Below, piece after piece: positions 25,949 to 35,001 of a stretch of DNA of 40,340 bases; the first letter of the stretch is position 1, and each line of letters starts with the position of its first letter. The position numbers were made by a program, and so were the translations under genes. The stretch spans positions 1 through 40,340 of the forward strand of contig NZ_JAGGKM010000013.1 in the NCBI RefSeq assembly GCF_017873715.1. Direction: 5' to 3'. Source of the DNA: Cytobacillus luteolus (GTDB taxonomy: Bacteria > Bacillota > Bacilli > Bacillales > Bacillaceae_L). The notes beneath the pieces are model-generated. The model did not search any database and was not told the DNA's origin. It worked only from the letters and a program-made list of their open reading frames with translations.

Positions 25949-26914
25949 ATGACCATAGTACGACTTGGATATGTTGCAATGAGTATGCATCTTCAAAATG
26001 CTTCACCTTCGCAGACGATGACATTTGCACAGTTTCAAAAGCTTACTAATCGAGAGGCTGCTGTTGAGAAGCTCGAAAGAATTGCTCGTTCAAATATAGA
26101 TAATTGTCTAAGACTGCTGAAACACAATGTAGCTCATGATATCCAGTTTTTCCGTTTTAGTTCAAGGATTGTTCCTTTGGCAAATCATGAGGAAATCAAA
26201 GAATGGAATTATTTACGCTCTCTCCAAGAGCCCCTATTACAACTTGGAGAGTATATTAAGGAAAAACAAATAAGGATTGGTTTTCATCCTGACCACTTTG
26301 TGGTGCTTACAACGAGTAAGTCAGATGTATTGAATCAGTCTATAAAAACGTTGAGCATGCATGAAGGATTACTAAGAGGAATGAAGATTGATGGTACCCA
26401 TAGGTGTGTCATTCATGTAGGTGGTGCATATAAAGACAAGGAAAAGGCTCTTGAACAGTTTATTCATAACTGGGGATTTGTCCCACAGAAGATTCAGGAC
26501 ATGATTATCTTAGAAAATGATGATACAACTTTTTCCCTATATGATACTCTCTATCTTTGTGAAAAACTTTCAATTCCACTGGTGTTTGACTACCATCACC
26601 ATCTTGCAAATCATGAAAGAAGTGAGTGGGAAGAAGACTGGCTTAGAGTAATAGAAACATGGAGTCAATCTCCTCTACCACTGAAAGTTCATATTTCAAG
26701 TCCGAGAAGTGAGAAAGAATTCCGAGCACATGCGGATTATATTGATAGTAGGATGTTTATGGAGTTCCTAGCAAAGGTTAAAGGTAGCGTTCCTCAAATT
26801 GATTGTATGATTGAGGCAAAACAAAAGGATGATGCACTATTTAAGTTAATGGAGGATCTAAAAGTACAACCAAATATAGAAATAATTGATGGGGCTAGCT
26901 TTAAAATTCTATAA
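25949..26914 (+). CDS. uvsE: UV DNA damage endonuclease UvsE
   Basis: Nicks DNA 5' to UV photoproducts, starting an alternative excision repair pathway. 321 residues, ATG at 25949 after GAGGTG. TIM-barrel motifs with metal ligands are visible in order: RLGYVAMSM at the start, FFRFSSRIVP (about 71-80), GFHPDHFVVL, CVIHVGGAYKDK, ILENDD, FDYHHH, and HISSPR. These match the UvsE/UVDE family well. B. subtilis has the orthologue (ywjD) elsewhere, so this placement is a local rearrangement. Monocistronic or loosely linked to mscL 67 bases upstream. Confidence 0.93.
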   Translation: MTIVRLGYVAMSMHLQNASPSQTMTFAQFQKLTNREAAVEKLERIARSNIDNCLRLLKHNVAHDIQFFRFSSRIVPLANHEEIKEWNYLRSLQEPLLQLGEYIKEKQIRIGFHPDHFVVLTTSKSDVLNQSIKTLSMHEGLLRGMKIDGTHRCVIHVGGAYKDKEKALEQFIHNWGFVPQKIQDMIILENDDTTFSLYDTLYLCEKLSIPLVFDYHHHLANHERSEWEEDWLRVIETWSQSPLPLKVHISSPRSEKEFRAHADYIDSRMFMEFLAKVKGSVPQIDCMIEAKQKDDALFKLMEDLKVQPNIEIIDGASFKIL

Positions 26915-27018
26915 GAAAGACCTTAATTTATCTTTTCGAATGAAAAAACTATGTTTATACTGAAAAAGGAAAACTTTTCTACATTTTTAATTTTGAAAAG
27001 AAGAAATGGGGTTTTACT

Positions 27019-27504
27019 ATGAGGGCTGCTCCTCAAAAAAGAATTAATGAAAAAGCATTAAGGGTATGGAGAATTTCAGCAGCTATCTCCTCCATTTTCG
27101 GATGGCTTATCTTTGCCGGGGTTTTAACTTTAACACTTATCTTTGAATGGCCTATTTGGATAGTATGGACTCTTTTAGCATTAATAGTAATAGAATCTGT
27201 TGTATCAATAATAATTGTTCCTAAGATAAGGTGGAAACGTTGGCGATATGAAGTACTCGAGCATGAAGTCGACCTTCAATATGGGTTGTTTACTATCAAT
27301 AGAAGGTTAATCCCAATGGTTCGTGTTCAACATGTTGATACTCAGCAAGGTCCGATACTAAGAAAATTTAAATTAGCTACCGTTACCATCTCAACAGCCG
27401 CAGGAACACATGAAATTCCCGCTCTTGACGAAGTGGAAGCCGATGAGCTAAGGGACTTTATTTCAAAATTAGCGAGAGTGGTGGATGAAGATGATGTTAT
27501 CTGA
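27019..27504 (+). CDS. ydbS: bPH_2 (YdbS-like) membrane protein
   Basis: 161 residues with two membrane helices (about 16-37 and 41-64) followed by a bacterial PH domain of the YdbS/YdbT type (about 70-155: LEHEVDLQYGLFTINRRLIPMVRVQHVDTQQGPILRKFKLATVTISTAAG). It overlaps ydbT by 20 bases and so forms a two-gene operon. In B. subtilis ydbST belongs to the SigW regulon and contributes to resistance to a cyclic bacteriocin. No TGAAAC-N16-CGTA was found upstream here, so SigW control is not supported by the sequence. Confidence 0.9.
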   Translation: MRAAPQKRINEKALRVWRISAAISSIFGWLIFAGVLTLTLIFEWPIWIVWTLLALIVIESVVSIIIVPKIRWKRWRYEVLEHEVDLQYGLFTINRRLIPMVRVQHVDTQQGPILRKFKLATVTISTAAGTHEIPALDEVEADELRDFISKLARVVDEDDVI

Positions 27505-28939
27505 ACCCCGTCGTCTCCACCCAGTAGCAGGCATAGTTAACTTCTTAAAACAGTTAAAAGAGATGTTATTCCCGGTTGTCCTCTTTATCATTTTTGGAGG
27601 AAGAGGGGAAGATCCTTTTTGGCAATTACTTTATTTTGTTGGGACTGGTCTATTAATTATAGGCTTATTGGTCATTGGAATTTTGCAGTGGTACCGCTAC
27701 ACTTATCGAATTGAAAGTGACGAGTTAAGAATTGAGTACGGTATTTTCATTAGAAAGAAAAGATTTATTCCCCTTGAGCGGGTGCAAAGTATTGATATTT
27801 CTGCTGGTATTATTCAACGAATGTTTGGTCTTGTAAAACTTCAGGTTGAAACAGCAGGTGGCGGGAATACAGCGGAGGCAGTTTTAACGGCTATTACTGT
27901 TTCAGAGGCAGAGCAACTTAAGAATGAGCTCTCTAAAAAACCAAAGGATGCTGAAGTAGTAGACGAAGGTGTAAGAGAAAGTATTGAGATAACAAAAGGA
28001 TATCAAATCTCTACAACAGAACTATTTATTGCGGCAGTTACCTCCGGAAGCATAGGAGTAGTTTTATCGGCAGTAGGAGCATTAGCAGTTCAGGTTGATG
28101 AATTAATTCCTTATGAAACCATCTTTCGTCAGTTTGAAGATTTTGTAAGAATAGGTGTCTTTTTTTACGTTATTCTCATTTTTAGTATAGTTTTACTAGC
28201 GTGGGTAATAGGAACGGTTATTACGGTCTTGAAATATGGTAATTTTTCAGTCGCTAAACAGGGGGAAGATCTAATTATTACTAGGGGAATCCTTGAAAAG
28301 AGACAATTAACAATTCCTCTCAAACGAATTCAAGCGATTCGAATACAAGAAAGTTTAATTCGTCAGCCACTAGGTTATGCAACGGTATTTGTAGAAAGCG
28401 CTGGGGGTTCAGTAGATAAGAATGAAGGACACTCAACGATACTATTTCCTTTAGTCAAAAAAGATAAAATTAATACACTGTTATCTAAACTAGTTCATGA
28501 TTATACATTGCCAACAGATTTTAATAAGGCTCCGAAGAGGGCGGTCATTAGGTACCTTATTCGTTCAACATTGCCTGTACTAGTTATTATTGTACCAGCC
28601 ATTATTTTCTTACCTGTATGGAGTTATCTGAGTCTTATACTGTTACCTTTAGCCATTTTGCTTGGTTATTGGCGTTATCAAGATGCTGGTTGGAAGTATG
28701 ATGACTATCAACTTCAGCTTCGATTTAGATTGTTTAGTAAAACGACCGTTTTATTGAGGAGATCTAGGATTCAATCTGTTATGAAAAGACAATCATTGTT
28801 TCAAACTCGAAATAAATTAGGGTCCTATGTTACTTCCGTTAAATCAGCAATGGGCGGAAAGGATTTTAAAATTGTCGATTTTGAAGAAAGTGATTGTGAA
28901 GATATGTTGGAATGGTACACAAAAAGAAGGAGTGAGTAG
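27485..28939 (+). CDS. ydbT: bPH_2 triple-domain membrane protein (YdbT-like)
   Basis: 484 residues, starting inside ydbS in another frame (ATG 27485; ATGs at 27491 and 27494 are alternatives). Hydrophobic pairs at about 25-60, 185-250 and 360-395 alternate with three bPH_2 domains (about 75-155, 255-330 and 400-480). Each repeats the pattern of a short strand set ending in RIQSI/RVQSI-type and VxxAGG motifs. It works with YdbS in the membrane; molecular role not established beyond bacteriocin resistance in B. subtilis. Confidence 0.9.
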   Translation: MKMMLSEPRRLHPVAGIVNFLKQLKEMLFPVVLFIIFGGRGEDPFWQLLYFVGTGLLIIGLLVIGILQWYRYTYRIESDELRIEYGIFIRKKRFIPLERVQSIDISAGIIQRMFGLVKLQVETAGGGNTAEAVLTAITVSEAEQLKNELSKKPKDAEVVDEGVRESIEITKGYQISTTELFIAAVTSGSIGVVLSAVGALAVQVDELIPYETIFRQFEDFVRIGVFFYVILIFSIVLLAWVIGTVITVLKYGNFSVAKQGEDLIITRGILEKRQLTIPLKRIQAIRIQESLIRQPLGYATVFVESAGGSVDKNEGHSTILFPLVKKDKINTLLSKLVHDYTLPTDFNKAPKRAVIRYLIRSTLPVLVIIVPAIIFLPVWSYLSLILLPLAILLGYWRYQDAGWKYDDYQLQLRFRLFSKTTVLLRRSRIQSVMKRQSLFQTRNKLGSYVTSVKSAMGGKDFKIVDFEESDCEDMLEWYTKRRSE

Positions 28940-28960
28940 TCTTAGACTATTCACTCCTTT
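28929..28960. terminator. bidirectional terminator, ydbT / rhomboid gene
   Basis: 13-pair stem GGAGTGAGTAGTC / GACTATTCACTCC with a TTA loop and T-rich flank. It overlaps the last codons of ydbT and lies between the two convergent genes. Confidence 0.9.
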
Positions 28961-28967
28961 CATTTTT

Positions 28968-29684
28968 TTATCTAAACAAAAGACCAACTAGCACTAGTAA
29001 CACGATAATCCCCCATATAAAGTGTTTCATCGAGAGTTTAGGTAATCGGAAGGACATGGATTGTTTACTCCCAGCATGATGTGAGGTGTAGAAACCCTTC
29101 TTTCCTTGTAAAACGATAGGTCCAAGAGCAACTCCAGCAATTAATCCAAATAAATGGGCAACCACATTAATATTTGAATTAATAAAAGTCATGATTAATC
29201 CAATAACTAGGATGGTTACAACCACCTGTGAGTTAGCTTGGTCTATTAAATCTTTTCTGAACATCACCATATACAGGAAGATACCGAATAGCCCAAAAAT
29301 AGCTCCTGATGATCCCACGTGAAGATAATCTAGTGGTTCAAGAAAATAAGTTGCTATATTTGCAAGGACACCTGTTCCAAAGTAGGTCAAGAGAAATCTC
29401 GGCTTTCCTAAAATTCGCTCTAAAGCAGGACCGAATAGCACTAGAGAGAAGGAATTAAACAGCATATGGCTAAAGCCGCCGTGCATGAAAATTGGGGTTA
29501 AGAGGCGCCAATATTCACCTTCAGCTACTAAAAAGTTAAAACCAACCATTTGCTCAAGTAGTGTAGTACTTCCTGGTATAGGTAAGGATGTGATTAACCA
29601 TAGAAGGATGTGAATACCTACTAAAGTTGATATAATTGGGTAAAACCGCAAAAACGTTTGAAAGTTTTCAGTTCGTGTAAACAT
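28968..29684 (-). CDS. ydcA: rhomboid-family intramembrane serine protease
   Basis: 238 residues; the ATG at 29684 has AAGGAGCG at good spacing. An open frame continues upstream on this strand but would cover acpS and lacks a suitable start signal. Six to seven membrane helices. Catalytic S126 lies in GSSG (124-127) and H177 in VVAHLFG. H68, H73 and N77 in the HGGFSHMLFN motif line the active site. It cuts membrane proteins within the bilayer; substrates unknown. It is at the ydcA position of B. subtilis, divergent from acpS. Confidence 0.92.
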   Translation of the reverse strand: MFTRTENFQTFLRFYPIISTLVGIHILLWLITSLPIPGSTTLLEQMVGFNFLVAEGEYWRLLTPIFMHGGFSHMLFNSFSLVLFGPALERILGKPRFLLTYFGTGVLANIATYFLEPLDYLHVGSSGAIFGLFGIFLYMVMFRKDLIDQANSQVVVTILVIGLIMTFINSNINVVAHLFGLIAGVALGPIVLQGKKGFYTSHHAGSKQSMSFRLPKLSMKHFIWGIIVLLVLVGLLFR

Positions 29685-29799
29685 AATAACGCTCCTTTTT
29701 GTATTAATTAATATGGTATCACAGAATACAAAAACGTAGAATAAGTTTGTACTAATACTATGATAAGAAAAAAGATAATAGAAGAGAGGAACCTGATTC

Positions 29800-30165
29800 G
29801 TGATAAAGGGAATAGGGATAGATATTTGTGAGCTAAAAAGAATTGAGAGTGTTTTACGGAAGCAGCCTAAGTTTGTTGACAGAGTTTTAACTGAGCAGGA
29901 AAAAATATACTTTGAAGAGCTGACTGAGAAGAGAAAAGTGGAGTTTTTAGCAGGTCGGTTTGCTGCAAAGGAAGCTTTTTCAAAAGCAAAAGGAACTGGA
30001 ATTGGTTCGGATTTAAGTTTTTTAGATATTGAAATACATAAAGATAATAAAGGTAAACCCTTTATACACAAGCCTCAAACCAAGGGAGAAGTAGCTCATC
30101 TTTCAATTTCACATAGTAAGGATTATGCGGTTGCTCAAGTAATTATTGAAAGCTCGTCAAGCTAG
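29800..30165 (+). CDS. acpS: holo-[acyl-carrier-protein] synthase
   Basis: Transfers 4'-phosphopantetheine from CoA to acyl carrier protein. 121 residues from GTG at 29800, with GAGAGGA upstream. The two AcpS signatures are present: [13 protein letters not shown] with D8, and [18 protein letters not shown] with E58, the Mg ligands. The C-terminal part has [16 protein letters not shown]. Same place and length as in B. subtilis. Confidence 0.96.
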   Translation: MIKGIGIDICELKRIESVLRKQPKFVDRVLTEQEKIYFEELTEKRKVEFLAGRFAAKEAFSKAKGTGIGSDLSFLDIEIHKDNKGKPFIHKPQTKGEVAHLSISHSKDYAVAQVIIESSSS

Positions 30166-30410
30166 TCTGCATATTACCACACTTTGTCTCATATATTTCT
30201 AATGTGCAGGAGAGACAAGGTGTTAGGGGAGATTAAAATAGTATCAAAAGCCAAACTTTGATTGAAAAAAGAAAATTCAGCTTCACTTTTTATAAAATGA
30301 TTGTTTTTTATAAAAATCTTTTTTCTATGAAAAGGCTTTAACTTATCTTTAATCATCCATTTCATCTTTCCTCTATATTATCGTCGATATGAGGCAAAGG
30401 GGTTGAAGTA

Positions 30411-31418
30411 ATGAAGAAAAAATGGTTAGGTTTATTATTTGGGCTTATCGTTGTATTTGCTCTTGCTGGTTGTGGGGAAAAATCACAAGAGGATGTGGTT
30501 GGTGCACTGAATGAAAAGGTAGGAAAGCTTTCTGGGTATAAGGCAGATGCCAAAATGACACTTCAAACAGGAAGTGAGCCACAGGAATATGATGTGCAAA
30601 TTTGGTATAAACAACCGCACTATTACCGTGTTAATTTAAAAAATGCCCAAAAAGAACAAAGTCAAATGATTTTAAGAAACGATGAAGGTGTATTTGTTTT
30701 AACTCCAGCATTAAACAAAAGCTTCCGTTTCCAAAGTGATTGGCCTAAAAACAGCAGTCAAGCATACCTTTATGAGTCACTTGTAAAAGATATCCTAGAT
30801 GATCCAGATGCTAAGTTTACAGCAACAAAAGAGCATTATGTATTTGAAACAAAAACAAACTACAAAAACAATAAGATGTTACCTAAGCAAGAAATTACAT
30901 TAAATAAAAAAGATTTAGCTCCAATTATGGTTAAGGTAATGGACCCTGACCAAAATGCTTTACTAACAGTAGAGTTTTCGAATGTAGAATTTGATGCAAG
31001 CTTTGATGGTGATGCATTTGATATGGAGAAAAATATGACGGGTGCTCAGCTGGAAGTGCCAGTTATGGCTGGGGTAAGCGAATCTCCACTTGCAGTGATG
31101 TACCCTGAAGTAATGCCGGGTGCAGAATTAGTAGAGGAAAAAGAAGTGAAGACTGAAAGTGGTACTCGCGTAGTTATGACATTTGCAGGAGATAAATCAT
31201 TCACTTTAATTCAAGAAAGATCACAGGTTTCTCCAGCTGGAACGACAACTTCAATGAGTGGCGAGCCGGTTGACCTAGGATTCACAGTAGGTGCTCTAAC
31301 AGAAAATTCAATTTCATGGACATTCCAAGGCGTTGACTTTATGTTAGCATCAGAAGATTTAACACAAGAAGAAATGATTTCAGTTGCACGATCTGTTCAA
31401 GGTCAAGCAATCAAATAA
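30411..31418 (+). CDS. ydcC: outer-surface lipoprotein YdcC (LolA-like, sporulation-associated)
   Basis: 335 residues with a lipoprotein signal ending LAGC (C21 lipidated). The mature part has a LolA/RseB-like domain (about 30-215, with KLSGYKADAKMTLQTG and VWYKQPHYYRVNL-type strands) and a C-terminal DUF4367-like domain (about 220-335, PEVMPGAELVEEKEV ... VDLGFTVGALTENSISWTFQGVDFMLASEDLTQEEMISVA). In B. subtilis ydcC is expressed in the mother cell under SigE; no clear SigE promoter could be read in 30166-30410. AAAGGGGTTG stands before the ATG. Function in the envelope is not known in detail. Confidence 0.9.
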   Translation: MKKKWLGLLFGLIVVFALAGCGEKSQEDVVGALNEKVGKLSGYKADAKMTLQTGSEPQEYDVQIWYKQPHYYRVNLKNAQKEQSQMILRNDEGVFVLTPALNKSFRFQSDWPKNSSQAYLYESLVKDILDDPDAKFTATKEHYVFETKTNYKNNKMLPKQEITLNKKDLAPIMVKVMDPDQNALLTVEFSNVEFDASFDGDAFDMEKNMTGAQLEVPVMAGVSESPLAVMYPEVMPGAELVEEKEVKTESGTRVVMTFAGDKSFTLIQERSQVSPAGTTTSMSGEPVDLGFTVGALTENSISWTFQGVDFMLASEDLTQEEMISVARSVQGQAIK

Positions 31419-31428
31419 TCAAACTTGT

Positions 31429-31461
31429 AAACAGGCTCCTTTGCTGAGCCTGTTTCCTTTT
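31429..31461 (+). terminator. terminator after ydcC
   Basis: AAACAGGCTC / GAGCCTGTTT with a seven-base loop and T-rich tail. Confidence 0.92.
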
Positions 31462-31524
31462 CGTATTTATAAAATAATCCTCCATCAAAACATAATTCGA
31501 TAAAGCGCCCTATTGACAACACTT

Positions 31525-31553
31525 TTGAAACAATCAATAATCTATCTTATAAT
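31525..31553 (+). promoter_or_regulatory. sigma-A promoter of alr
   Basis: TTGAAA (31525-31530), 17 bases, TATAAT (31548-31553). The predicted transcript start near 31560 excludes upstream in-frame start codons of alr, including the TTG at 31513, and supports ATG 31603. Confidence 0.75.
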
Positions 31554-31602
31554 TAGAACCTCACTCTTAGGGAATACCAAACTAATCAAGGAAGTGTGTT
31601 TC

Positions 31603-32766
31603 ATGGAAATATCGTCTTTTTATCGAGATTCATGGGTTGAAATAGATCTCGATTGCATATATAAAAATGTGCGTTCAATGAAACATTTTTTACCGGAAAC
31701 ATCTGGTGTTATGGCAGTAGTTAAAGCTAATGCCTACGGTCATGGAGATGCAATGGTTGCCAATGTTGCGCTTGAAGCGGGAGCAACCTATTTGGCTGTT
31801 GCCTTTTTAGACGAAGCCCTTTCTTTACGACAACAAAATATCCAAGCTCCTATATTAGTTCTAGGTGCTGTAAGGCCTGAGGATCTTAAAATAGCTGCTG
31901 AAAACAATATTACACTAACTGTTTTTCAAGCAGATTGGCTGAAGGAAGCGAGAGAGAGAAGTTCTTTCAAAGAGCCCGTTTCATTTCATTTGAAATTTGA
32001 TACGGGTATGGGACGTTTAGGGATTAAAGATCAGACAGAGGTTAATGAGCTTCTAAATATGATTGAGGAAGATGATCAGCTTACTCTCGAAGGTGCATAC
32101 ACACACTTTGCTACAGCTGATGAGCTAGATACTACCTACTTTAACCATCAATATGAACGGTTTGTGGAAATGGTTGAATGGTTACCTGTACGTCCAAAGA
32201 TCATTCACTGTGGAAATAGTGCAACAGGCTTCCGCTTTCCAGAAAAGGTGTTTAATTATGTAAGATTTGGAATCGGTATGTACGGTTTAACACCATCGCT
32301 CGAGATAAAAAATGACATTCCCTTTCAACTACACGAAGCTTTTTCTTTACAGAGTCGTTTAGTTCATGTGAAAAAAATTAAAAAAGGTGAAAATATTAGC
32401 TACGGAGCAACTTATACTGCACCTACCGATGAGTGGGTAGGAACGGTCCCGGTAGGTTATGCTGATGGCTGGTCCAGGAAGCTCCAGGACTCAGAAGTGT
32501 TAGTGGCAGGAACTAGGTGCCCAATTATTGGTCGGGTTTGTATGGATCAATTTATGGTAAGGTTACCTTATGAGCTTGCACGAGGAGAAAAAGTCACTCT
32601 TATCGGTTTTCAAGGAGATAACAATATTGGAATCGATGAGGTAGCTAAAAACCTAGATACAATCAATTATGAAGTGCCATGCCTGATAAGTTATCGAGTA
32701 CCTCGTATTTTTTTAAGAAATAAGAGTATAATTGAAGTGAGAAATCCTGTTTTAGTAAATCATTAG
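31603..32766 (+). CDS. alr: alanine racemase
   Basis: PLP enzyme that makes D-Ala for Ddl. ATG at 31603 (387 residues) has AAGGAAGTG upstream. PLP lysine K41 lies in VVKANAYGHG; the second catalytic residue, a tyrosine, lies in SYGATYTAP in the C-terminal domain; GRVCMDQFMV is the conserved segment near the active site. Neighbour to ndoAI-ndoA as in B. subtilis, but with its own promoter and a 150-base gap. Confidence 0.97.
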   Translation: MEISSFYRDSWVEIDLDCIYKNVRSMKHFLPETSGVMAVVKANAYGHGDAMVANVALEAGATYLAVAFLDEALSLRQQNIQAPILVLGAVRPEDLKIAAENNITLTVFQADWLKEARERSSFKEPVSFHLKFDTGMGRLGIKDQTEVNELLNMIEEDDQLTLEGAYTHFATADELDTTYFNHQYERFVEMVEWLPVRPKIIHCGNSATGFRFPEKVFNYVRFGIGMYGLTPSLEIKNDIPFQLHEAFSLQSRLVHVKKIKKGENISYGATYTAPTDEWVGTVPVGYADGWSRKLQDSEVLVAGTRCPIIGRVCMDQFMVRLPYELARGEKVTLIGFQGDNNIGIDEVAKNLDTINYEVPCLISYRVPRIFLRNKSIIEVRNPVLVNH

Positions 32767-32919
32767 TAAGTGTGATTTCCATGCATAAGAACATGATTTA
32801 TATGACGATAATAGAGAAGGAATTCTAATTGCACTTTGCATCTTTGAATATTAATGGTATTATTAAAAGTGGAATAGAATAGAATAATTGGTGTGTAGTT
32901 ATGGTGGAGGTGTATGTTT

Positions 32920-33201
32920 GTGTCTGAGTCCAGCGCAACAACAGAAATTTTAATCCGTTTACCACAAGCATTAGTGAGTGAACTAGACGGGCTAGTAATT
33001 CAAGAGAACGGTAACCGTAATGAACTAATCTATCAAGCGACGAAAATGTACCTTCGTGAAAGAAAGAAACGTCAAATTCGTGAATCAATGAGACGTGGGT
33101 ACATGGAAATGGCAAAAATCAATCTAAACATCGCATCGGAAGCATTTTTGGCTGAATCCGAGGCAGACCACACCGTAGAACGCCTAGTTAGCGGGGGGTA
33201 A
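32920..33201 (+). CDS. ndoAI: antitoxin EndoAI (MazE-type, ribbon-helix-helix)
   Basis: 93 residues from GTG at 32920, chosen over ATG at 32914 because GGTGGAGG spacing fits GTG better and the product then starts (V)SESSA like B. subtilis EndoAI. N-terminal ribbon-helix-helix DNA-binding fold ([18 protein letters not shown]...[13 protein letters not shown]); C-terminal toxin-binding part [20 protein letters not shown]...TVERLVSGG. It neutralises the NdoA ribonuclease encoded four bases downstream and probably autoregulates the pair. Confidence 0.95.
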   Translation: MSESSATTEILIRLPQALVSELDGLVIQENGNRNELIYQATKMYLRERKKRQIRESMRRGYMEMAKINLNIASEAFLAESEADHTVERLVSGG

Positions 33202-33205
33202 TCAC

Positions 33206-33556
33206 TTGATTGTTAAACGTGGCGACGTTTATTTTGCTGACCTTTCCCCTGTTGTTGGTTCGGAGCAAGGAGGCGTTCGTCCTGTGCTTGTCATCCAAAA
33301 CGATATAGGGAATCGGTTTAGTCCCACAGTTATTGTCGCAGCCATTACAGCACAAATTCAAAAAGCAAAGCTACCAACTCATGTGGAAATTGATGCTGAA
33401 CGTTATGGATTCGAGCGTGACTCTGTCATCCTATTAGAACAAGTTCGTACAATTGATAAGCAGCGCTTAACTGATAAAATCACTCATCTAGATGATGAAA
33501 TGATGGACAGAGTGGATGAAGCCTTACAAATCAGTTTAGGACTCATCGATTTTTAA
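33206..33556 (+). CDS. ndoA: endoribonuclease toxin EndoA (MazF)
   Basis: 116 residues from TTG at 33206 with GGGGGG upstream, the same length as B. subtilis EndoA, which cuts RNA at UACAU. SH3-like barrel with the catalytic Arg in [12 protein letters not shown] (R25) and catalytic Thr in [17 protein letters not shown] (T48). Toxin of the ndoAI-ndoA pair. In B. subtilis the rsb genes start directly after it; here a terminator and an unrelated gene follow. Confidence 0.96.
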   Translation: MIVKRGDVYFADLSPVVGSEQGGVRPVLVIQNDIGNRFSPTVIVAAITAQIQKAKLPTHVEIDAERYGFERDSVILLEQVRTIDKQRLTDKITHLDDEMMDRVDEALQISLGLIDF

Positions 33557-33574
33557 TATTTTTCTTTTAACAAT

Positions 33575-33607
33575 GAAGTTGCCTTTTAGGGTAGCTTCTT
33601 TTGTTTT
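33575..33607 (+). terminator. terminator after ndoA
   Basis: GAAGTTGCC / GGTAGCTTC (nine pairs, two G-U) with a TTTTAG loop and T-rich tail. It separates the toxin-antitoxin pair from the methyltransferase gene, in contrast to the ndoA-rsb-sigB readthrough arrangement of B. subtilis. Confidence 0.8.
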
Positions 33608-33657
33608 TTATAACGGTATAATTTAAACTGATAAAAACAGTGATGGAGGAGTGTTAT

Positions 33658-34845
33658 TTGGAACAAGTAAACTATTGGGATGTTGTTGGTGAGCTGGCAG
33701 AAGTTCTCACTCAAGCAAACATTCCATACCAATTCATTGAAGCAACAGCATTGTGTATCCAAGGTGTCAGACTCCCATCAGAAGAGAAGGTAGAACTACT
33801 ATTTCAATGGGACCTATTAGAAAGTACATATGAATTATTTAAAAAGCATAACCCTACCCCGGTAGAACGTTCAGCAAGTGAAGCGAGCTTTAGTTTTGTT
33901 TTTAAGAGTGTTGAGGTGACTCTTATGTGTTACTTTAATACAACTATTAAGACAGACCCTTACCGAATTCCTGTTAAGTTAAGGGAAAAAGAGGTATGGT
34001 GCCAATCACTCTATTCTTATGAATATTCTGCAAAGTTGGAATTTGTGAAGCCGATCCGTCAATTCTTACGAGACAAACAACAAGAAATGAGTACAGACAA
34101 TGAAATTGCCTGGAATCAAAACAATTACTTAGCGCTATTAAATCGGTATGGTAATCCAACTGATATTGTAGGGAAAATAAAAGAGAATCCTAAGTGGCGC
34201 CTACATCCTTTCTATAAATATATGAGTGATATTAATGGTAAAAGTGTGGTTCATTTGATGGGGTCAAATGGAATAAAAGGAATCGCTATGGCCTTATTAG
34301 GGGGCAATGTAACTGTAGTTGATTTTTCAAAAGAGAATGAAAGGTTTGCGATGGAGCTTGCAGAGGCAGCAGATGTCTCACTTAACTATGTAGTAGAAGA
34401 TATTTTAAGGGTACAGGATAAATTACCTGGGGAATCAGCAGACATCGTCTTGATGGAGTTAGGTGTTCTACATTACTTTATAGATCTTATTCCGCTTGCT
34501 TCAGTTATAAGTAAGTTACTAAAAGCTGGCGGTACCTTTATTCTGCACGAATTTCACCCGGTCTCAACTAAGCTTATTACTTCTGCAGGGAAAAAACATA
34601 AGGTGACAGGTAATTACTTTGAACCTTCTATAAAGGAAGGAAATGTTGCATTTACAAAGCACATGCCAACCGAGGAACAATCTAGTTTAACGAAAGTATA
34701 TCAACGACAGTGGACCCTAGGTGAAATAATCACCTCATTCGCAAGAGAAGGTCTATATGTAGAGATACTAGAAGAAGAACCAAATCACAAACTCCATGAT
34801 ATCGGCTTACCTAAAACTTTTACTATGGTAGCTAGAAAAAGATAA
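33658..34845 (+). CDS. two-domain SAM-dependent methyltransferase in place of rsb genes
   Basis: 395 residues from TTG at 33658, seven bases after GGAGGAG. Residues 195-395 form a class I methyltransferase: motif I SVVHLMGSNGIKGIAMALLGG (about 195-215), acidic motif II VVDF with D222, then VEDIL, and AGGTFILHEFHPV near 290-302. Residues 1-130 are a separate alpha/beta domain (ELAEVLTQANIPYQFIEATALCIQGVRLPSEEKVELLFQW) with the look of a nucleotidyltransferase-like fold, but I see no GS-DxD catalytic motif. A helical linker joins them. It has its own -10 (TATAAT 33617-33622) and its own terminator. It sits exactly between ndoA and sigB. Acceptor unknown. Confidence 0.75.
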   Translation: MEQVNYWDVVGELAEVLTQANIPYQFIEATALCIQGVRLPSEEKVELLFQWDLLESTYELFKKHNPTPVERSASEASFSFVFKSVEVTLMCYFNTTIKTDPYRIPVKLREKEVWCQSLYSYEYSAKLEFVKPIRQFLRDKQQEMSTDNEIAWNQNNYLALLNRYGNPTDIVGKIKENPKWRLHPFYKYMSDINGKSVVHLMGSNGIKGIAMALLGGNVTVVDFSKENERFAMELAEAADVSLNYVVEDILRVQDKLPGESADIVLMELGVLHYFIDLIPLASVISKLLKAGGTFILHEFHPVSTKLITSAGKKHKVTGNYFEPSIKEGNVAFTKHMPTEEQSSLTKVYQRQWTLGEIITSFAREGLYVEILEEEPNHKLHDIGLPKTFTMVARKR

Positions 34846-34862
34846 GAACTATATTATAAATG

Positions 34863-34890
34863 GGATTGTCTATCAGGATAGTCCTTTTTT
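34863..34890 (+). terminator. terminator between methyltransferase gene and sigB
   Basis: GGATTGTC / GGATAGTCC stem (eight pairs with two G-U) followed by six T. sigB therefore needs its own promoter. Confidence 0.8.
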
Positions 34891-35001
34891 CTCATTTTCC
34901 CTTAGACGAGCATATTGTTTGAAATGATAAATGGATGATGGAATAATAGATTTAAGAACATTCATTCTATGTTTTTAAAAAAAGAAGGGAGAGAGTGAAT
35001 T

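Noticed and set aside
26915..27018. SigW promoter for ydbST
   Set aside because: TGAAAA-like words occur but none with CGTA at 16-17 bases.
29685..30071. Longer rhomboid protein starting near 30071
   Set aside because: The extra N-terminus lies wholly over acpS on the other strand, has no ribosome binding site and does not resemble rhomboid sequence; ATG 29684 has AAGGAGCG.
30184..30218. Inverted repeat TTGTCTC/GAGACAA after acpS as a terminator
   Set aside because: Only seven pairs around a 21-base loop and no T run.
31513..31602. Alanine racemase start at the upstream TTG
   Set aside because: It would overlap the TTGAAA/TATAAT promoter and lie before the predicted transcript start.
34891..35001. 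SigB-type autoregulatory promoter for sigB
   Set aside because: GTTTGA and GGAATA are 17 bases apart, outside the usual 12-15 spacing; not called.
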